From Choanephora cucurbitarum (lineage: Eukaryota; Mucoromycota; Mucoromycetes; Mucorales; Choanephoraceae), in contig JAIWNI010000067.1 in NCBI GenBank assembly GCA_025331435.1, positions 91,554 to 155,553 of the forward strand: a stretch of 64,000 nucleotides of DNA, in the 5' to 3' direction. The position numbers and the translations under genes are program-made. The notes below the pieces were generated by a model, which was given only the letters and a program-made list of their open reading frames with translations, was not told where the DNA came from and did no database searches. Of this stretch, positions 34,313 to 45,958 are shown in pieces; positions within the stretch are counted from its first letter, which is position 1; each line of letters begins with the position of its first letter.

Positions 34313-37300
34313 GTCAAGTAGTTTCTCTCTAAAGATAGACTTGCTGCGAGAAGAAAATGCAAGAAAATAAATACAGAGTAAGTTGGGTCAAGCATATCAC
34401 CTTGAAGCAGTCACTGCCCTCACCTAAAATTATGCAAATTTTCAGTAACAGAGTGCGTAAATAAGAAGATGCTAAGTACATCAGCTTGTGTCTTGATGCT
34501 ACGATACAGTCTATATCACATAGAGAGCAAACGAAAAGAAGAGGTTCATCAACCATTTCCATTGCTGTGATACTATATTCTTTTTCTTTCTTTTCTGGAA
34601 GTTAGTCTTTAACAAGATAATTCCACTTAACAATTAGAGATTTTTGTTTATCCCAAGACGATTACAGAAAATCTCTCTTTTTTTTTTTAACAATATCTTC
34701 AATTGTACTTCTTTCAAATTCAAGCTTGAATTATATCCAGGTTAGTTTCCGATCAAGACGAACGCATTTTTGTTGGCATATTTCACTCAACAATACGCAT
34801 AAGAGATCGAAAAGGCTTCGACTTATCCACTTGAATATCTGCTATAATTATTTCTCGTAATTTAGTTCTTCATACAATCCTCCTCATTTCTGTCTTTTAC
34901 ACAAAAGCAAGGTTTTGGCTTTACTGTTTATTTCAAGCAGTACTCTCTGATACAAGTCGGGTTACTAAATAGCCACTGTCTAGATTTCCTTAATCATTAT
35001 TACCACAAAGAGAATAGCTCATTTACACTCATATTTTTAAATAACAAGCTCTTATATTGAGTCTGTTCTTATATCAATCACTCTAAAGCGTACGGTTGCT
35101 ATAACTCGAGCCTGACTATTTCAACATATTTTACTATGTAAAACCTCATTAACTAATAAACATTGCTTGTTCGTCTTTATCTCTTATTTTGAATGCACAC
35201 TTTGGTTTCTTAATGTAAAAATAAGTAGATTAAAATTACTCACCAACATTTATGAAATTTAAAAGAAAAGGAGACAACGAATGAAGACTTTACATGCTTT
35301 GGCATAAATCTAAAGCAGTGCATTCCCTTTTTTTGAAACATGCAAGCATGCAAAGTTTATTTACCTTGCTTTGTTTAGTTGTTTAAAAATATCAAGAAAA
35401 TTTGACTAGTTATTAGACAGATTGCGATTGATTTTTATACTTGCAGATAGTAGAAAGCAATGACAACAGATAAATTTCGTGACAAAGTATTCAGTAGTTG
35501 CAATTTGAATTGAATGAATGAGCAATCGAATATAGCTACAGAATGCAGTAAGTATTGAACGGTAAAAGCCATAGTTTTGCAGGATAGTATCGACAAGAAT
35601 AGAGACACATAGGGCTTGAATTAAGACCTTGAGTTATCCAGTAAGAATTATTTCCAGCAGCAAGTATTTCCAGCAGCAACAAAAAGAAAACGAAAAAGAG
35701 AGACAAGAACGCAGAGGGTAAGCCTTTCCTCGACTCGTTTTCACAAGCCAAAGGAAAAAGCTTAGTTCTGTTCGCACTATCTTAACTCCGTAGCAGAAAA
35801 GCCGTTCTACCTGTCCACTAACGAGAAATAGTACAAGTATGTCTGTACCCACTTCCTCTGTCCAGATCCCTACAGGACCGCTCATAGGTTGTCAAGAGAT
35901 CAGGCGGTTCAGTGGCAATTTGTCAGTCTTTGACTCAATCCCAATACAGGTGACGAGGGTCGTTCGCGAAAATGAACTAGCGTAAGATAGTGGTCTGCTT
36001 CTATTAGAGAAGGAAGACAGCATCAGTCTTTGTTCTTGCCCCACTAAGACTGCATGAGAGGGAGGGAGAGAGACATCATCATCAAGAGAGATATCAGAAA
36101 GACAGCTTAAGAGAAAAGAAGAGACGCGTGCCTTTTTTTTTCCGGACGAAAGACGGCTTGATCTTGATGAAATAGACTTGAGCAGGTTGCAAAGGCCTAA
36201 ACTAGACAAAATAAAGCAGGGTGAGTAACACTAGAGATAAACGAGGGTAATGTGTTACTTGCCGCTGAGGTTTCCAAAGTGATGAGATGTCAAGGAGTAG
36301 CTTAAAGGCTTTGATAAAGAGAAAAGAAGAGAGAAAAAAAAGAAAAATTTGACTTAAGTATACATACTAAGCAAAGACAGCGAACGAATCATGTCATGGC
36401 ATTTCATGAGTCTGATAATCAGTATTGTGATGCAAATAGAATAAACAAAGTAATCAAATCGCATGAAATCATCCTCAGTGTAATTTTATGCAATAGCAGC
36501 TCTCTTTTATTTTTCTTACTTTATTTCCTTTTTTCTTTTCTCAGCTATGACAGCCAGACTCCTCTTGAATTTCAGAAAGACCTTTTATTGTTGTTATTCG
36601 AGACAACCAAACATACCTGATTGCAATGCACAAACAATACACTACTAACAAAAGAGCCTGTTAATCCTCAAGAGTAACAGCTGTCTGTTTTGCTCATATT
36701 TAGCTGAGCACCACAGTTGCGTTAGTTTAGATATGAGCTTAAATATGTGTATGCGAGAGAAAGAAAGAAAATAGGGAAAAAACAAATGTATGATCAATAT
36801 CAATCATAGTCAATGCAATCACCTTGGTCTCAAAATGCAATCTGTACAAGCCTTTCCCGTAATCTTACTTTATTCTATAGCAGCTTAGTCCTTTTGCATT
36901 GAAAAACCATCTTTCTGACAAAAATGATACGAAGAGAATTCATACCGAGGCATAACCACTATCGCTCCTCAGATTCTGCCATGTATAAATGTCAATCACT
37001 CTGCAATGACTCCAAAAGAACTAACTCATTCGCATAATATCTCGATCCGCTTGCATATATCTCTTCCTCTTCCATCTCTGCTTTTACCTTCCATTCTGGT
37101 ATTGTTTTTGTTTCTATTGTTGTCTTTCAATTTACTTCCCTCATGTTTCATCTACTGCTTTTCCTTTTCATCTGATCTTCTTGTTGCCAAGCCTCTATCT
37201 GCGACCTGATCAGTTCTTCTTCTTCATTTCTTTCTTCTGCAGCAAAAGCAGCAGCAGCAGCAGCTAGTTGACCTGTGATATCCATTATCCAGCATTCAAC

Positions 37301-37837
37301 TTGCCACCATACCATGTCCCATCCTTTAAATCTTTGATATCTTTACTGACTTTTCTTTGTCTCATGTTTAACTTCTTGATTGTATGTACGTATTTTCATA
37401 TATGTGTTTATCGTAAGCTGTGAGCAGTGAGCTGCGGTTGTTGTGTCTTGTATCGTTATATTACTCTTCTCACCCTAGCCTAGTATACAGCAACTCTGCT
37501 TTTTCTTTCTGCAGTCGGTCAACATGCGTCATCCAGCACTATGTTCAGTGCGTTTCTGTTGTCAAGTACTGAGAGAATAAAATAAGAATAAAGGAAGATA
37601 CATATTTCTCTTTGTCCTTCTTTTACTTTGGTCAAAGCTGATCTAGCACAAGGTAATCAGGATGCTCAAAAAAGAAAAAAAAGGAAACAAGCTTGAAGAC
37701 TAAGATGCCGCGTCGTAGAGAGGTTACTTTTACTGCTGTCGTTGCTTTTATTGCTGCTTGCGTTGCTACTGCTACTACTCCTATGAGCTTAAGGTTGGTC
37801 AGCTCGTCTCCATCTTTGCTGATCTTGGAATAAGTGC

Positions 37838-37909
37838 GAGAAGAAGAAGAAGAAGAAGAAGAAGAAGAAGAAGAAGAAGAAGAAGAAGAAGAAGAAGAAG
37901 AAGAAGAAA
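37838..37909 (+). repeat. (GAA)n microsatellite, ~24 units
   Basis: A near-perfect GAA triplet run. It produces spurious poly-Glu, poly-Arg and poly-Ser frames on the two strands, which are not counted as genes. Confidence 0.95.
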
Positions 37910-38296
37910 AAAAGGAAAGGCGGAAACCAAATTGGATTTGGCTTCTTCGTACTTTACCCAGTACTACCTCTTCTGTACCACTTACTGCTACAGTATTCAG
38001 CATGTCATGTCTGACTATCTCTTGTCTTTTGGCTACTATGGCCATTAAACGGCCCATAAAGATGGCCTATAGCCAAGACGAGGAGCGATCCGATTGGCGC
38101 TTGATTTGTTACCGATCCTTTTCTTTTTCAATTCTGATCATGACTACACAGCAAACAGAGCTATTCTGTAAGAAAATGAAAAAAAAAGAAGGCAAAATAA
38201 AGCAAGCACACTGCTACCGCTGCTTTATTCTCTTATCGTTTGTCTTTTTGACTACAGTGGGTAAGGCAGTGATTATTTATGCGCCTTTACCCTTTT

Positions 38297-38331
<35 letters not shown>
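38297..38331 (+). repeat. (CT)n run
   Basis: A CT dinucleotide tract inside the pyrimidine-rich block, flanked by long T runs. Confidence 0.85.
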
Positions 38332-41300
38332 TACCTTTTTTGTTCTTTTTTTTTTTTCTTCTATCGATCTTTTTTTTTCTCTCACTTTTCTGTTTTTGGA
38401 TATCACTCCATGTCATAAATACTTTCCTCTCTCTATTTTTCCTCTTCTTCTTCTTTTTTGTAAGCTATTTTCTCAAGGGCTTCACTTTTGCCTGCATTTT
38501 AGTATGATTTGCTTGAAGTAGTTTTTGACTACATCTTTAGCCAGGTTGTCTTGACTACTTTTTTTTTCTCCTTTTGGCCTTCTTCCAGAAAGAGAAAAGA
38601 GCCTTTTTTGCATGATGAAAAAAAAAAGGAATGGGCAGGATTGTATAACACAAAACCTTATTTTGGGCAGAGCTTAAAAAAAAGACCCTTGGTTTTTTCT
38701 CTTTTACCACTCAAGTGAAAAAGAGAAAAAAGAATTATACAATGTATCCAGTGCCTGACTTTGCCTTCTGTATAAAGCGTAAGAGAAAATAAAACCAAAC
38801 ATAAAGAGTAGCACGCAGTTGCAGCATGCCGTGGAGGGCTTCAGAGAGAGCAAAAATAGAAAAAGTAGAGAGAAAAAAAGTGGACAAGATGAATGAGCTC
38901 ATGCTCGCATGTTCACACGCTCAATAGCCGGCTTTTAAGATCGTTTGTCATTGTTCCCAAAAAGGAAAGGCATTGCGATCAGGATTGACAGAAGGAAGAG
39001 TGTATCGACTACAGTTGCAGAGAACAATGTAAAGAGGAAGGGCAATGGTGGCAACATAAAAAGAAATGCCTGCAAGAAAGCGACAGTAAAAGAAAAGGGA
39101 TATCCGCTTATCTGGTAACGACATAACAACACTCTTCTCTTTTCTCTTTCTTTACTTACATCGACTGATTGCCAATATAATCTTTTATACAAAACCAGCT
39201 CATTTTCTTGGCTGTGCGATCGATACAAGCAGTAGCAAAGAAAGACAAAAGAAAGAAAGACCAAAAAGAAATGAAAAGCAACAAGAAATAACAAGGCAAA
39301 GATAAAGCTGCTCTTTACAAAAGGTCTTTCTGATAGAACAGTGCCTGACGAGCACTAAAGATACGATGAAAAGAAAAGAAAAACATCGCACTAGACTAGT
39401 ATCAGCTGTGAACTATGATGAGCCAAATAGTAAGTGAGTGAGCCTTTTCTTCAGCTTTAGTTTTTTTTCTATACCCTAGACTCATGTTTTCAAGTAAAAG
39501 AGCTATATCTTACTAAACCTCGTAAAAATAGAAAAACTGGCTGATAACACTAGTTTAGGTTGTAAATAGTATGTTGCAAACCACTAAAATTCTTCTGTCT
39601 GCTTATGCTTGCTTCAGTCATCGTGTACAGTGGATGATAGCCAAATGTTGTTACTGTTCCCTTTGTATCAGACCATGCACACTACTCATAAAAAATCCTC
39701 TCAATCTTCTTTCAACTAAATCAGAAAAGGTTTTATTTCATTTTTTCCTCATTTATACAGACATAGCTGCAGGATCAAGAGTGCTTTACTCTTTCTTTTT
39801 AAGAATTCTGTTCAGCACAAAAAAAATGTTACAAAGAGAGAAGACTAAAACAAGACTACTTAGATGATGGAAGCAGCAGCAAAGCAGTTGTCATTGGCAT
39901 CATATTACTTTCATATGAGAAGAGTCGCATCTTCTCAATAGCTTCTACCTAGTATGTCGAGCAAAGTAATAGCATTCAGCGTTCTTCACCCGTTTCCTTC
40001 TGAGCTCCTGTGAGCATACTGGCCCACTCGTTTTGGAATGTCGTTAACTTCAATACTTTCACGCTTAACTCAGCCTCTTTTTGAATTTCTTTGTTATGAA
40101 TACAAATAGACATTTATTCTTTTTCTTTTCTAGCTTCAAATAGCCTCTAGCACATCTACACTAATTTCTCATCCTGACTTTCTTGACTTACCATACAAAC
40201 TCCATCACAATGCCTCCAAACAAGCCTTTCTCTCCCATCACACGAAATTCATCTTGAAGGGTAACGGCAACTAGCTAAAAGACTGTCTCGCATCACCCCT
40301 GTAACCGTCCAGAGTGTACAAAATGACACCATGCTTCTCACATCAGCCAAATACATGTTCTTTACGCACTACCATGGTTTCGTGGTTAAACCTACTCCAG
40401 TCTAATCCAGTCTAATCTGCTTCAGCCTGACCCAATTTAGTCTGCAACGCTTGCGTGCATCTCTTCTCTGGTTTCATCTCTCACTCTACTTCTTTATCCA
40501 CCTCCTTCGTCCCTCTTCTTGTCTTGCAGCTTGCTCTTTGTCAATGTTCTACTAGCTCTTTTTCTACAGCTGGACATCAACTAGTTTCTATCATTAACCA
40601 TCTAAGCCTCAACACTCGGCGTACACCTGTTATTGCATCCTATCCCTTTCTTTTGAAGGTCTTTTGTATCTACAGTGCTTTCAGCGCATCTCCGTATCCA
40701 ACTATTCGCGTATATCTGTGCATCATATTCTTTCCTTCTTGTTTTTTTTCTCCCAACTCCAACTAGCACACAGGCTTTGTTTCTCTTCATTTCATCCATA
40801 TCTTTGCCGTAAGCCAACTGACGATGCTGAGCTTTGTTGTTACCTAGTGTCTATCGTTTTCGTCGTCCTCTTCATCTTCTTCTACCTCTATCTTTTCACT
40901 AAATGAAAGCCACATCGTCCAACCAGCTTTGCCTGCAACCAGATAATCTCAAAAGTACACCCACTTTACTGACACCTCGAAAGAGTTTGTCCATATCCTT
41001 CTCCTTACCGAGAGCCTTTTGCGTCTTTTCGAAAGAGCAAAAAATAAGCAGGAAAAGGGGGGAGGGGAAACAAACCGCGTACAGACCAAACTCGGTTTGT
41101 GCTTTCGATGCAAGAGCCAATATCACTTGTCGTTACTGTCACATCCCATGCCTGTCTTTGCGCTTTACCGGAAAAGGGGTCTTGTTCAGAACTAGACTCT
41201 GCTCGAAACAGAACATAACGTACTCTGCTGCTTTTGACTCGCTGATCAAAGAAAAGAAGAAGGGAGACAAAACAAGCAGTCAGATGATAGACAAGCCAGA

Positions 41301-41709
41301 ATTCTGTCTTGCATCCACTGTTTGTTTGACCTCTTTTTTATTTGTCATCCATAGCGTCGTTGTTGTCGTTGTCGTTGTCATTGTTGTTGTCATCGCTGTC
41401 TTGAGAAATGGCTTGCTTACTCTGAAACTTGCTTCAACTCTCGTGGAAATATCAAACTGATCGGAAAGTACAGCTTGCTACAAGAAAAATAGGGAAAGAA
41501 ACAAGCTTCAAAGTGATCGCTCGAGTTTTGAAATAAGAAAGAAATTACAAAGCCAGCAACTCTGATCTCTTGATTTTGAAATCAATCTACTCTGCTGTGA
41601 CTTCCTTTAATTTAGAGTAATAATAATGGTAATTTATCTGTTAAGTCAAGATGAGTTAAACAAGATTCTGAGTGTCGAAACAAGTTCTCTCAGAATTTGT
41701 TGAGACCAC

Positions 41710-41812
41710 GAATACAAAATAAGACTGTGTAATATGTGCTTAATCTTCTTTTATTTTAATGTCAGCGAAAAATAATAAAATTCTATTCTAATTGTATAAT
41801 TGTAAATTTGAT
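41710..41812 (+). repeat. DIRS left inverted terminal repeat
   Basis: Reverse complement of 45856-45958 over about 103 bp with roughly one difference. The outer 45 bp (41665-41709) are not in the right ITR but are complementary to the internal complementary region, as in DIRS-1. Confidence 0.9.
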
Positions 41813-41872
41813 CTTCTTTTTCGCTCGCCTGGTCATTACCGCTTTGATTTTAGAATTTCAAAAAGTTTCAAA

Positions 41873-42787
41873 ATGACTCCAGACGAGGATATGCAACAAA
41901 TGCGTCAGCAATTAGCCGAAACTCAAAACATGCTTAGTCAATTGATTGAACAACAACAACAGCACTTTCAGGCACAGGCAGCAGCCACATCAGATCCTGT
42001 AGACGATCTTCAAAGCCACCTTCATCCTTTTGGGCTGCGTCCTCGCTTCGAGTGGACTCCGGATCTTTTGGTTCAGGATCAATTTGCACTTGACCGAGAC
42101 TTGTTCAACAATGATGTCCTGTCAGATGAGGCACGTGGGGAATTGATTGACAAGTACCCTCCCATTAGACAATTGAATTATCAGCCGCCCCTTACGATGC
42201 CTGAGGCAAAGCGTCGTATGAACACATCTCAAACTAAAGAGGACGTCACTCTTAAACATATCCAATATCTATTGTCAGGTACATTTCGCCCTTTAGATAT
42301 TTTAGCTAGTGAGATTTGTACCACCGATCTACCCAATGATCATTCTCAACGATTTATTGAAATCATCAACGACATACGTTCTTTGATGTTGAATGTCAAT
42401 GCAAGCATTTCATCATCTCGCAAAGACATTGCGTTCCGGGCTATCAACCCTAGCTTCCGCGCTCCTTCCACAGGTAATCAAAACTACCTTATGTCCTCAG
42501 AGGCATTTCAATCCGCTATCAGCCAGCAGTCCAATAGCAACAAGGCATTGAAAGAGGCTTCCTCCCGTCACCGTCGCAGTGGTGGTCCCTCATCCAAGCT
42601 TGCATCTGGAAGTACCAACCCGTTTTTTCGGGACGGTCCGTCCATGGGCCAGGGCGGTTACAACAACAACAAAAACAACAACAACAACCAAAACAACAGC
42701 GGATTCTCGGGCGGACATCGACCTCCCCACCAGAACACCAATCCGTTTATCAAGTCCAATCAGTTCAACCCCAAGAAGAAGCAGTAA
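41873..42787 (+). CDS. DIRS ORF1, gag-like protein
   Basis: About 304 aa, starting at the ATG in MTPDEDMQQMRQQLAETQNM. The N-terminus is a Gln-rich coiled coil (residues 1-40). The middle is of no known fold (RPRFEWTPDLLVQDQF). The C-terminal ~60 residues are Gly/Asn/Lys-rich (GQGGYNNNKNNNNN) and basic at the end, fitting nucleic-acid binding. Position and character match the putative gag of DIRS elements; there is no CCHC knuckle. It ends just before the RT frame begins. Confidence 0.75.
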   Translation: MTPDEDMQQMRQQLAETQNMLSQLIEQQQQHFQAQAAATSDPVDDLQSHLHPFGLRPRFEWTPDLLVQDQFALDRDLFNNDVLSDEARGELIDKYPPIRQLNYQPPLTMPEAKRRMNTSQTKEDVTLKHIQYLLSGTFRPLDILASEICTTDLPNDHSQRFIEIINDIRSLMLNVNASISSSRKDIAFRAINPSFRAPSTGNQNYLMSSEAFQSAISQQSNSNKALKEASSRHRRSGGPSSKLASGSTNPFFRDGPSMGQGGYNNNKNNNNNQNNSGFSGGHRPPHQNTNPFIKSNQFNPKKKQ

Positions 42788-42798
42788 TATCCTGCTCC

Positions 42799-44718
42799 GT
42801 GGTGGGAGGAAGATTGTCCAGGTACCTTTCCGGCTGGACAACCATCTGCAAGAACGACTGGATGCTCTCCGTAATTCGAGACGGTTTCCAAATAACCTTT
42901 CATTCGCCTCCTCCTACCACAACAACCGGAAAACCAGTGGTCTGCTTCGATCCCAAACAAGAACAACTGCTTTCTCAGGAGATTTTATCTCTCCTAGACA
43001 AATGCGCCATCGAAGTAGTCTCACCGCACCAACAACAAACACCGGGATTTTACAGCTCCATGTTCGTCATCCCGAAGAAGACAGGCGGATCTCGCCCAGT
43101 CTTCAACCTCAAGGCCCTGAACCGATATGTAGTCTGTCCAACATTCAAGATGGAAACAATCAACGACATCTCTCGTCTCATACAACCTCGAGATTGGATG
43201 ACATCTATCGACCTTTCGGATGCTTTCCTCCACATACCAGTTCATCCTTGCTCTCGACGCTTTCTCCGTTTTGTATGGAAAGGAGTTTGTTACCAGTTCA
43301 AAACAACTCCCTTTGGCCTATCCGTAGTCCCCTTCCTGTTCACGAAACTCACCAGGTCGATAATGCATTGGGCTCGTTCACTGAATATACGTCTCAGTAT
43401 GTATTTGGACGACCTAATCATCATTTCTTCTTCCAAAGAACAAGCCAAACAGCACACATCGCTGGTTCTGAACAAACTTCAGGAAATCGGCTGGCTTGTC
43501 AACCTGAAGAAGTCCGTCCTCGAACCAACACAGACGTTAGAGCACCTAGGCTTCGTGCTGAGCACAACAACCATGACGGCCAACCTTTCGGCCAAGAAGT
43601 TGCGCGATTTGGGTCGATCGATTGCGCAGGTACTTCGTCGTCCTGTCCAACCTCCTCGGGTCATCATGAGTCTGACAATGCGAATCCAATCAGCCACATT
43701 TGCACTTGTTCCTGCTCGACTGTACACTCGATATCTACTACAGTTGACAACCACCACTGTTCAAGACAAGAAGGACTGGGATGTGCCTGTTCCACTACCT
43801 CCTGCCTGTATAAAAGAACTGGAATGATGGAAGGCCAATCTACATCTTTGGAATGGTCGCAGCATCTTACCTCAGACCCCAGAACAGACCATTTATGTCG
43901 ATGCCAGCGACACTGGCTGGGGCTGCTTTGCACCCATCGAGAACAAGTCACCGCTTCTGGCGCACGGCTACTGGACGCACGAGGAGACCAACATGTCCAT
44001 CAACTGGAGGGAGTTGAAGGCAGCTCAACTGGCTCTTCAAACCTTCCCAGGATTGATGAATATGACAGTGATGATCCGGACGGACAACACGACATCACTG
44101 TCGTATATCAACAAGCAAGGCGGAACCAAGTCCTTTCCTCTCCTGCAACTGGCCATTCAAATATGGAAGTGGTGCCTTCAACGAGGGATTCTTTTGATTG
44201 CTCAACACATCCCGGGGGTTTACAATCAAACAGCCGATTACGAATCTCGCCTCTTCTTCCTCAAGAACCAATGGCAAATCCACCCTTGGATCTTCCAATG
44301 TCTGGAAATGCAATGGGGCCCACATTGTACAGACCTCTTCGCCGATCGAACTACCAACCTCCTTCCAAGGTACGTATCGTGGATGGCAGATCCAGGATTC
44401 ATTTGGATGGACGCCTTTACGATGGATTGGAGCCGACTATCGAACCCATATATGAATCCACCATGGAATCTGATAGGTCGCTGTCTAGCCAAGATCGTCC
44501 ACGATCGAGTTCCTTCCGCGACAATAGTCGTGCCACATTGGACTCAAGCACTCTGGTATCCACTCATGCTCCAACTGAGCATCGCTCCTCCCCTTCTGCT
44601 ACCACAGGATTGCGTGCTGCTCAAGACCCCTTCGACGCCGCATCCATTACACAATCCGAGCTGGAGGCTCTCCGCGTGGCGGCTATCAGGTCTAGGTTCC
44701 ACGCCTCTACTACATTAA
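42799..44718 (+). pseudogene. DIRS reverse transcriptase-RNase H ORF with one stop
   Basis: Copies element RNA into DNA. The RT part (42799-43824) shows GGRLSRYLSGW, IPKKTGGSRPVFNLKALN, IDLSDAFLHIPV, TPFGLSVVPFLFTK and the catalytic YLDDLIII. The RNase H part has DASDTGWGCF, NWRELKAAQLAL, TDNTTSLSYINKQGG and HIPGVYNQTADYESR. The tail has DLFADRT, SWMADPGF, DAF and NPPW, resembling the methyltransferase-like domain reported in DIRS elements. A TGA at 43825-43827 replaces what is probably a Trp (E-x-W-K before NLHLWNGRS) between RT and RNase H. The frame is otherwise open on both sides. Because of that stop this copy may be inactive unless read through. No ATG lies at the very start of the conserved region. 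Confidence 0.88.
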
Positions 44719-45701
44719 ACACCTTCACTAAGGAGCTTATGGTCGGATCACTCCTTGCTGATACTGCTACCAACCGACCTTATATGCCTGCTCAACGTCT
44801 CTTTGTTTTGTGGGCTCATCATCTGCAGATCGATGTCAACAAGTTCCATGCCAATGATCTAATCAATTTTTTGAGTGATCTTCACCGTTTCAAGAAATAT
44901 CAAGTGGCCACGCTCCTTCTGGCCCGTTCCGCGGTCACTCATTTCCATGTTGATCCTCATTCTATTTCTTCCTGTAGCGATATTAGTCAATACTTAAACA
45001 GATTGAAGTCATTCGCTCCTCCGATTTGTCTTCATCGGCCAACTATTGACCTGACTCCAACTTTCACTGCCTTGCGATCCGAAGACCCTACTACCATGAC
45101 TTTCGCTCCCTTGCAACGGAAATTGGCATTCTTACTGGCTTTCGTATGCTTTTTAAGGCCGTCGGATCTGGACCGAATCCCCTTTGATTCCATCGCTGTG
45201 CAAGATAACCAAGTTCTCTCCTTTGATGTCTCTAGTCCGAAAGAAAAACGGGGTCATCGTCGAATTATTAAGTCCTTCTCTGTCAAGGCGCATAACGACC
45301 CTCGATTATGTCCTATCGCCACTTACCGAGCTCTGGTTCTTCTTCGCGCTAGACACCATTCCTCCTGTTCGGTTCTATTCGTGAATACTATTTCACCCTC
45401 CTCCCCTCTGGCTACTCGTACCATTGGTGTTTGGTTGAAACACTACCTGCGGTTATCTACCACCGATGTTCGGGTTTCTGTTCGCTCTCTTGCTTCCTCC
45501 TTGGCTCTCCGTGCTGGTATCCCCAAAGAAGATATTGTCACCATGGGTAATTGGTCTGGGTCCCAAGTGTTCGAAAATCACTATCGACGAGAACGAATGA
45601 GCCAGTTTGATTTCGCCAACTCTCTTTTGTCCGGTTCTACTGAGGATATCGAAGTGGATGATCAATTTTTTGATGCGGTTGAATATATTAACTCTGAATA
45701 A
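44463..45701 (+). CDS. DIRS tyrosine recombinase
   Basis: Integrates the circular DNA intermediate by site-specific recombination instead of a DDE integrase. About 412 aa from an ATG in good context (CCACCATGG), in a different frame from RT-RH and overlapping its 3' end by about 250 bp. An N-terminal core-binding domain (STTLNTFTKELMVGSLLADT onward) is followed by the catalytic domain, with LRPSDLDRI (first Arg), KEKRGHRR (Lys region), VSVRSLASSLALRAGI (second Arg), GNWSGSQVF and the nucleophile Tyr in ENHYRRERM. The stop TAA lies at the edge of the internal complementary region. The frame also stays open upstream to 42579, but that part covers RT sequence and is probably not translated. Confidence 0.88.
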   Translation: MESDRSLSSQDRPRSSSFRDNSRATLDSSTLVSTHAPTEHRSSPSATTGLRAAQDPFDAASITQSELEALRVAAIRSRFHASTTLNTFTKELMVGSLLADTATNRPYMPAQRLFVLWAHHLQIDVNKFHANDLINFLSDLHRFKKYQVATLLLARSAVTHFHVDPHSISSCSDISQYLNRLKSFAPPICLHRPTIDLTPTFTALRSEDPTTMTFAPLQRKLAFLLAFVCFLRPSDLDRIPFDSIAVQDNQVLSFDVSSPKEKRGHRRIIKSFSVKAHNDPRLCPIATYRALVLLRARHHSSCSVLFVNTISPSSPLATRTIGVWLKHYLRLSTTDVRVSVRSLASSLALRAGIPKEDIVTMGNWSGSQVFENHYRRERMSQFDFANSLLSGSTEDIEVDDQFFDAVEYINSE

Positions 45702-45821
45702 GCACATATTACACAGTCTTATTTTGTATTCGTGGTCTCAACAAATTCTGAGAGAACTTGTTTTCGACACTCAGAATTGCCTTTTAGACAATTAGAATCC
45801 AAAATAAGACTGTATAATAGG
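45700..45821 (+). repeat. DIRS internal complementary region (ICR)
   Basis: Part A (45700-45779) is the reverse complement of the left end 41665-41742 with one or two differences. Part B (about 45790-45821) is an imperfect reverse complement of the right terminus. An ICR matching the two joined ends is the hallmark of DIRS-1 and serves as template for completing the ends and forming the circle. Confidence 0.88.
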
Positions 45822-45855
45822 CCCTCCTCTCCCACCCTTTTGGCTCGCTAATCAG

Positions 45856-45958
45856 ATCAAATTTACAATTATACAATTAGAATAGAATTTTATTATTTTT
45901 CGCTGACATTAAAATAAAAGACGATTAAGCACATATTACACAGTCTTATTTTGTATTC
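45856..45958 (+). repeat. DIRS right inverted terminal repeat
   Basis: Reverse complement of the left ITR 41710-41812. The right terminus probably lies at about 45963, judged by the part B match of the ICR. Confidence 0.88.

Larger units (their letters stand above)
34313..41664. other. 7.3-kb block without recognisable genes
   Basis: After the MGM1 promoter, no conserved domain is found. A 48-codon frame at 35839-35985 (+, MSVPTSSVQIPTGPLIG) looks protein-like but is too short to name. From about 36.5 to 41.5 kb the + strand is strongly pyrimidine-rich (CT runs, TTTTT runs) with scattered C-rich stretches unlike the plain AT-rich desert at 25-31 kb. Many apparent frames there are hydrophobic Leu/Ser/Phe products of the CT bias. 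Microsatellites lie at 37838-37909 and 38297-38331. It might be a transcribed non-coding region. Confidence 0.45.

Noticed and set aside
35839..35985. N-terminus of a type-B carboxylesterase (MSVPTSSVQIPTGPLIG)
   Set aside because: Weak resemblance over about 30 residues only, with no catalytic region downstream in any frame.
37758..38418. Frames encoding poly-Glu, poly-Arg or poly-Ser proteins
   Set aside because: All three are frames of the (GAA)n microsatellite and adjoining CT runs, with no conserved flanks.
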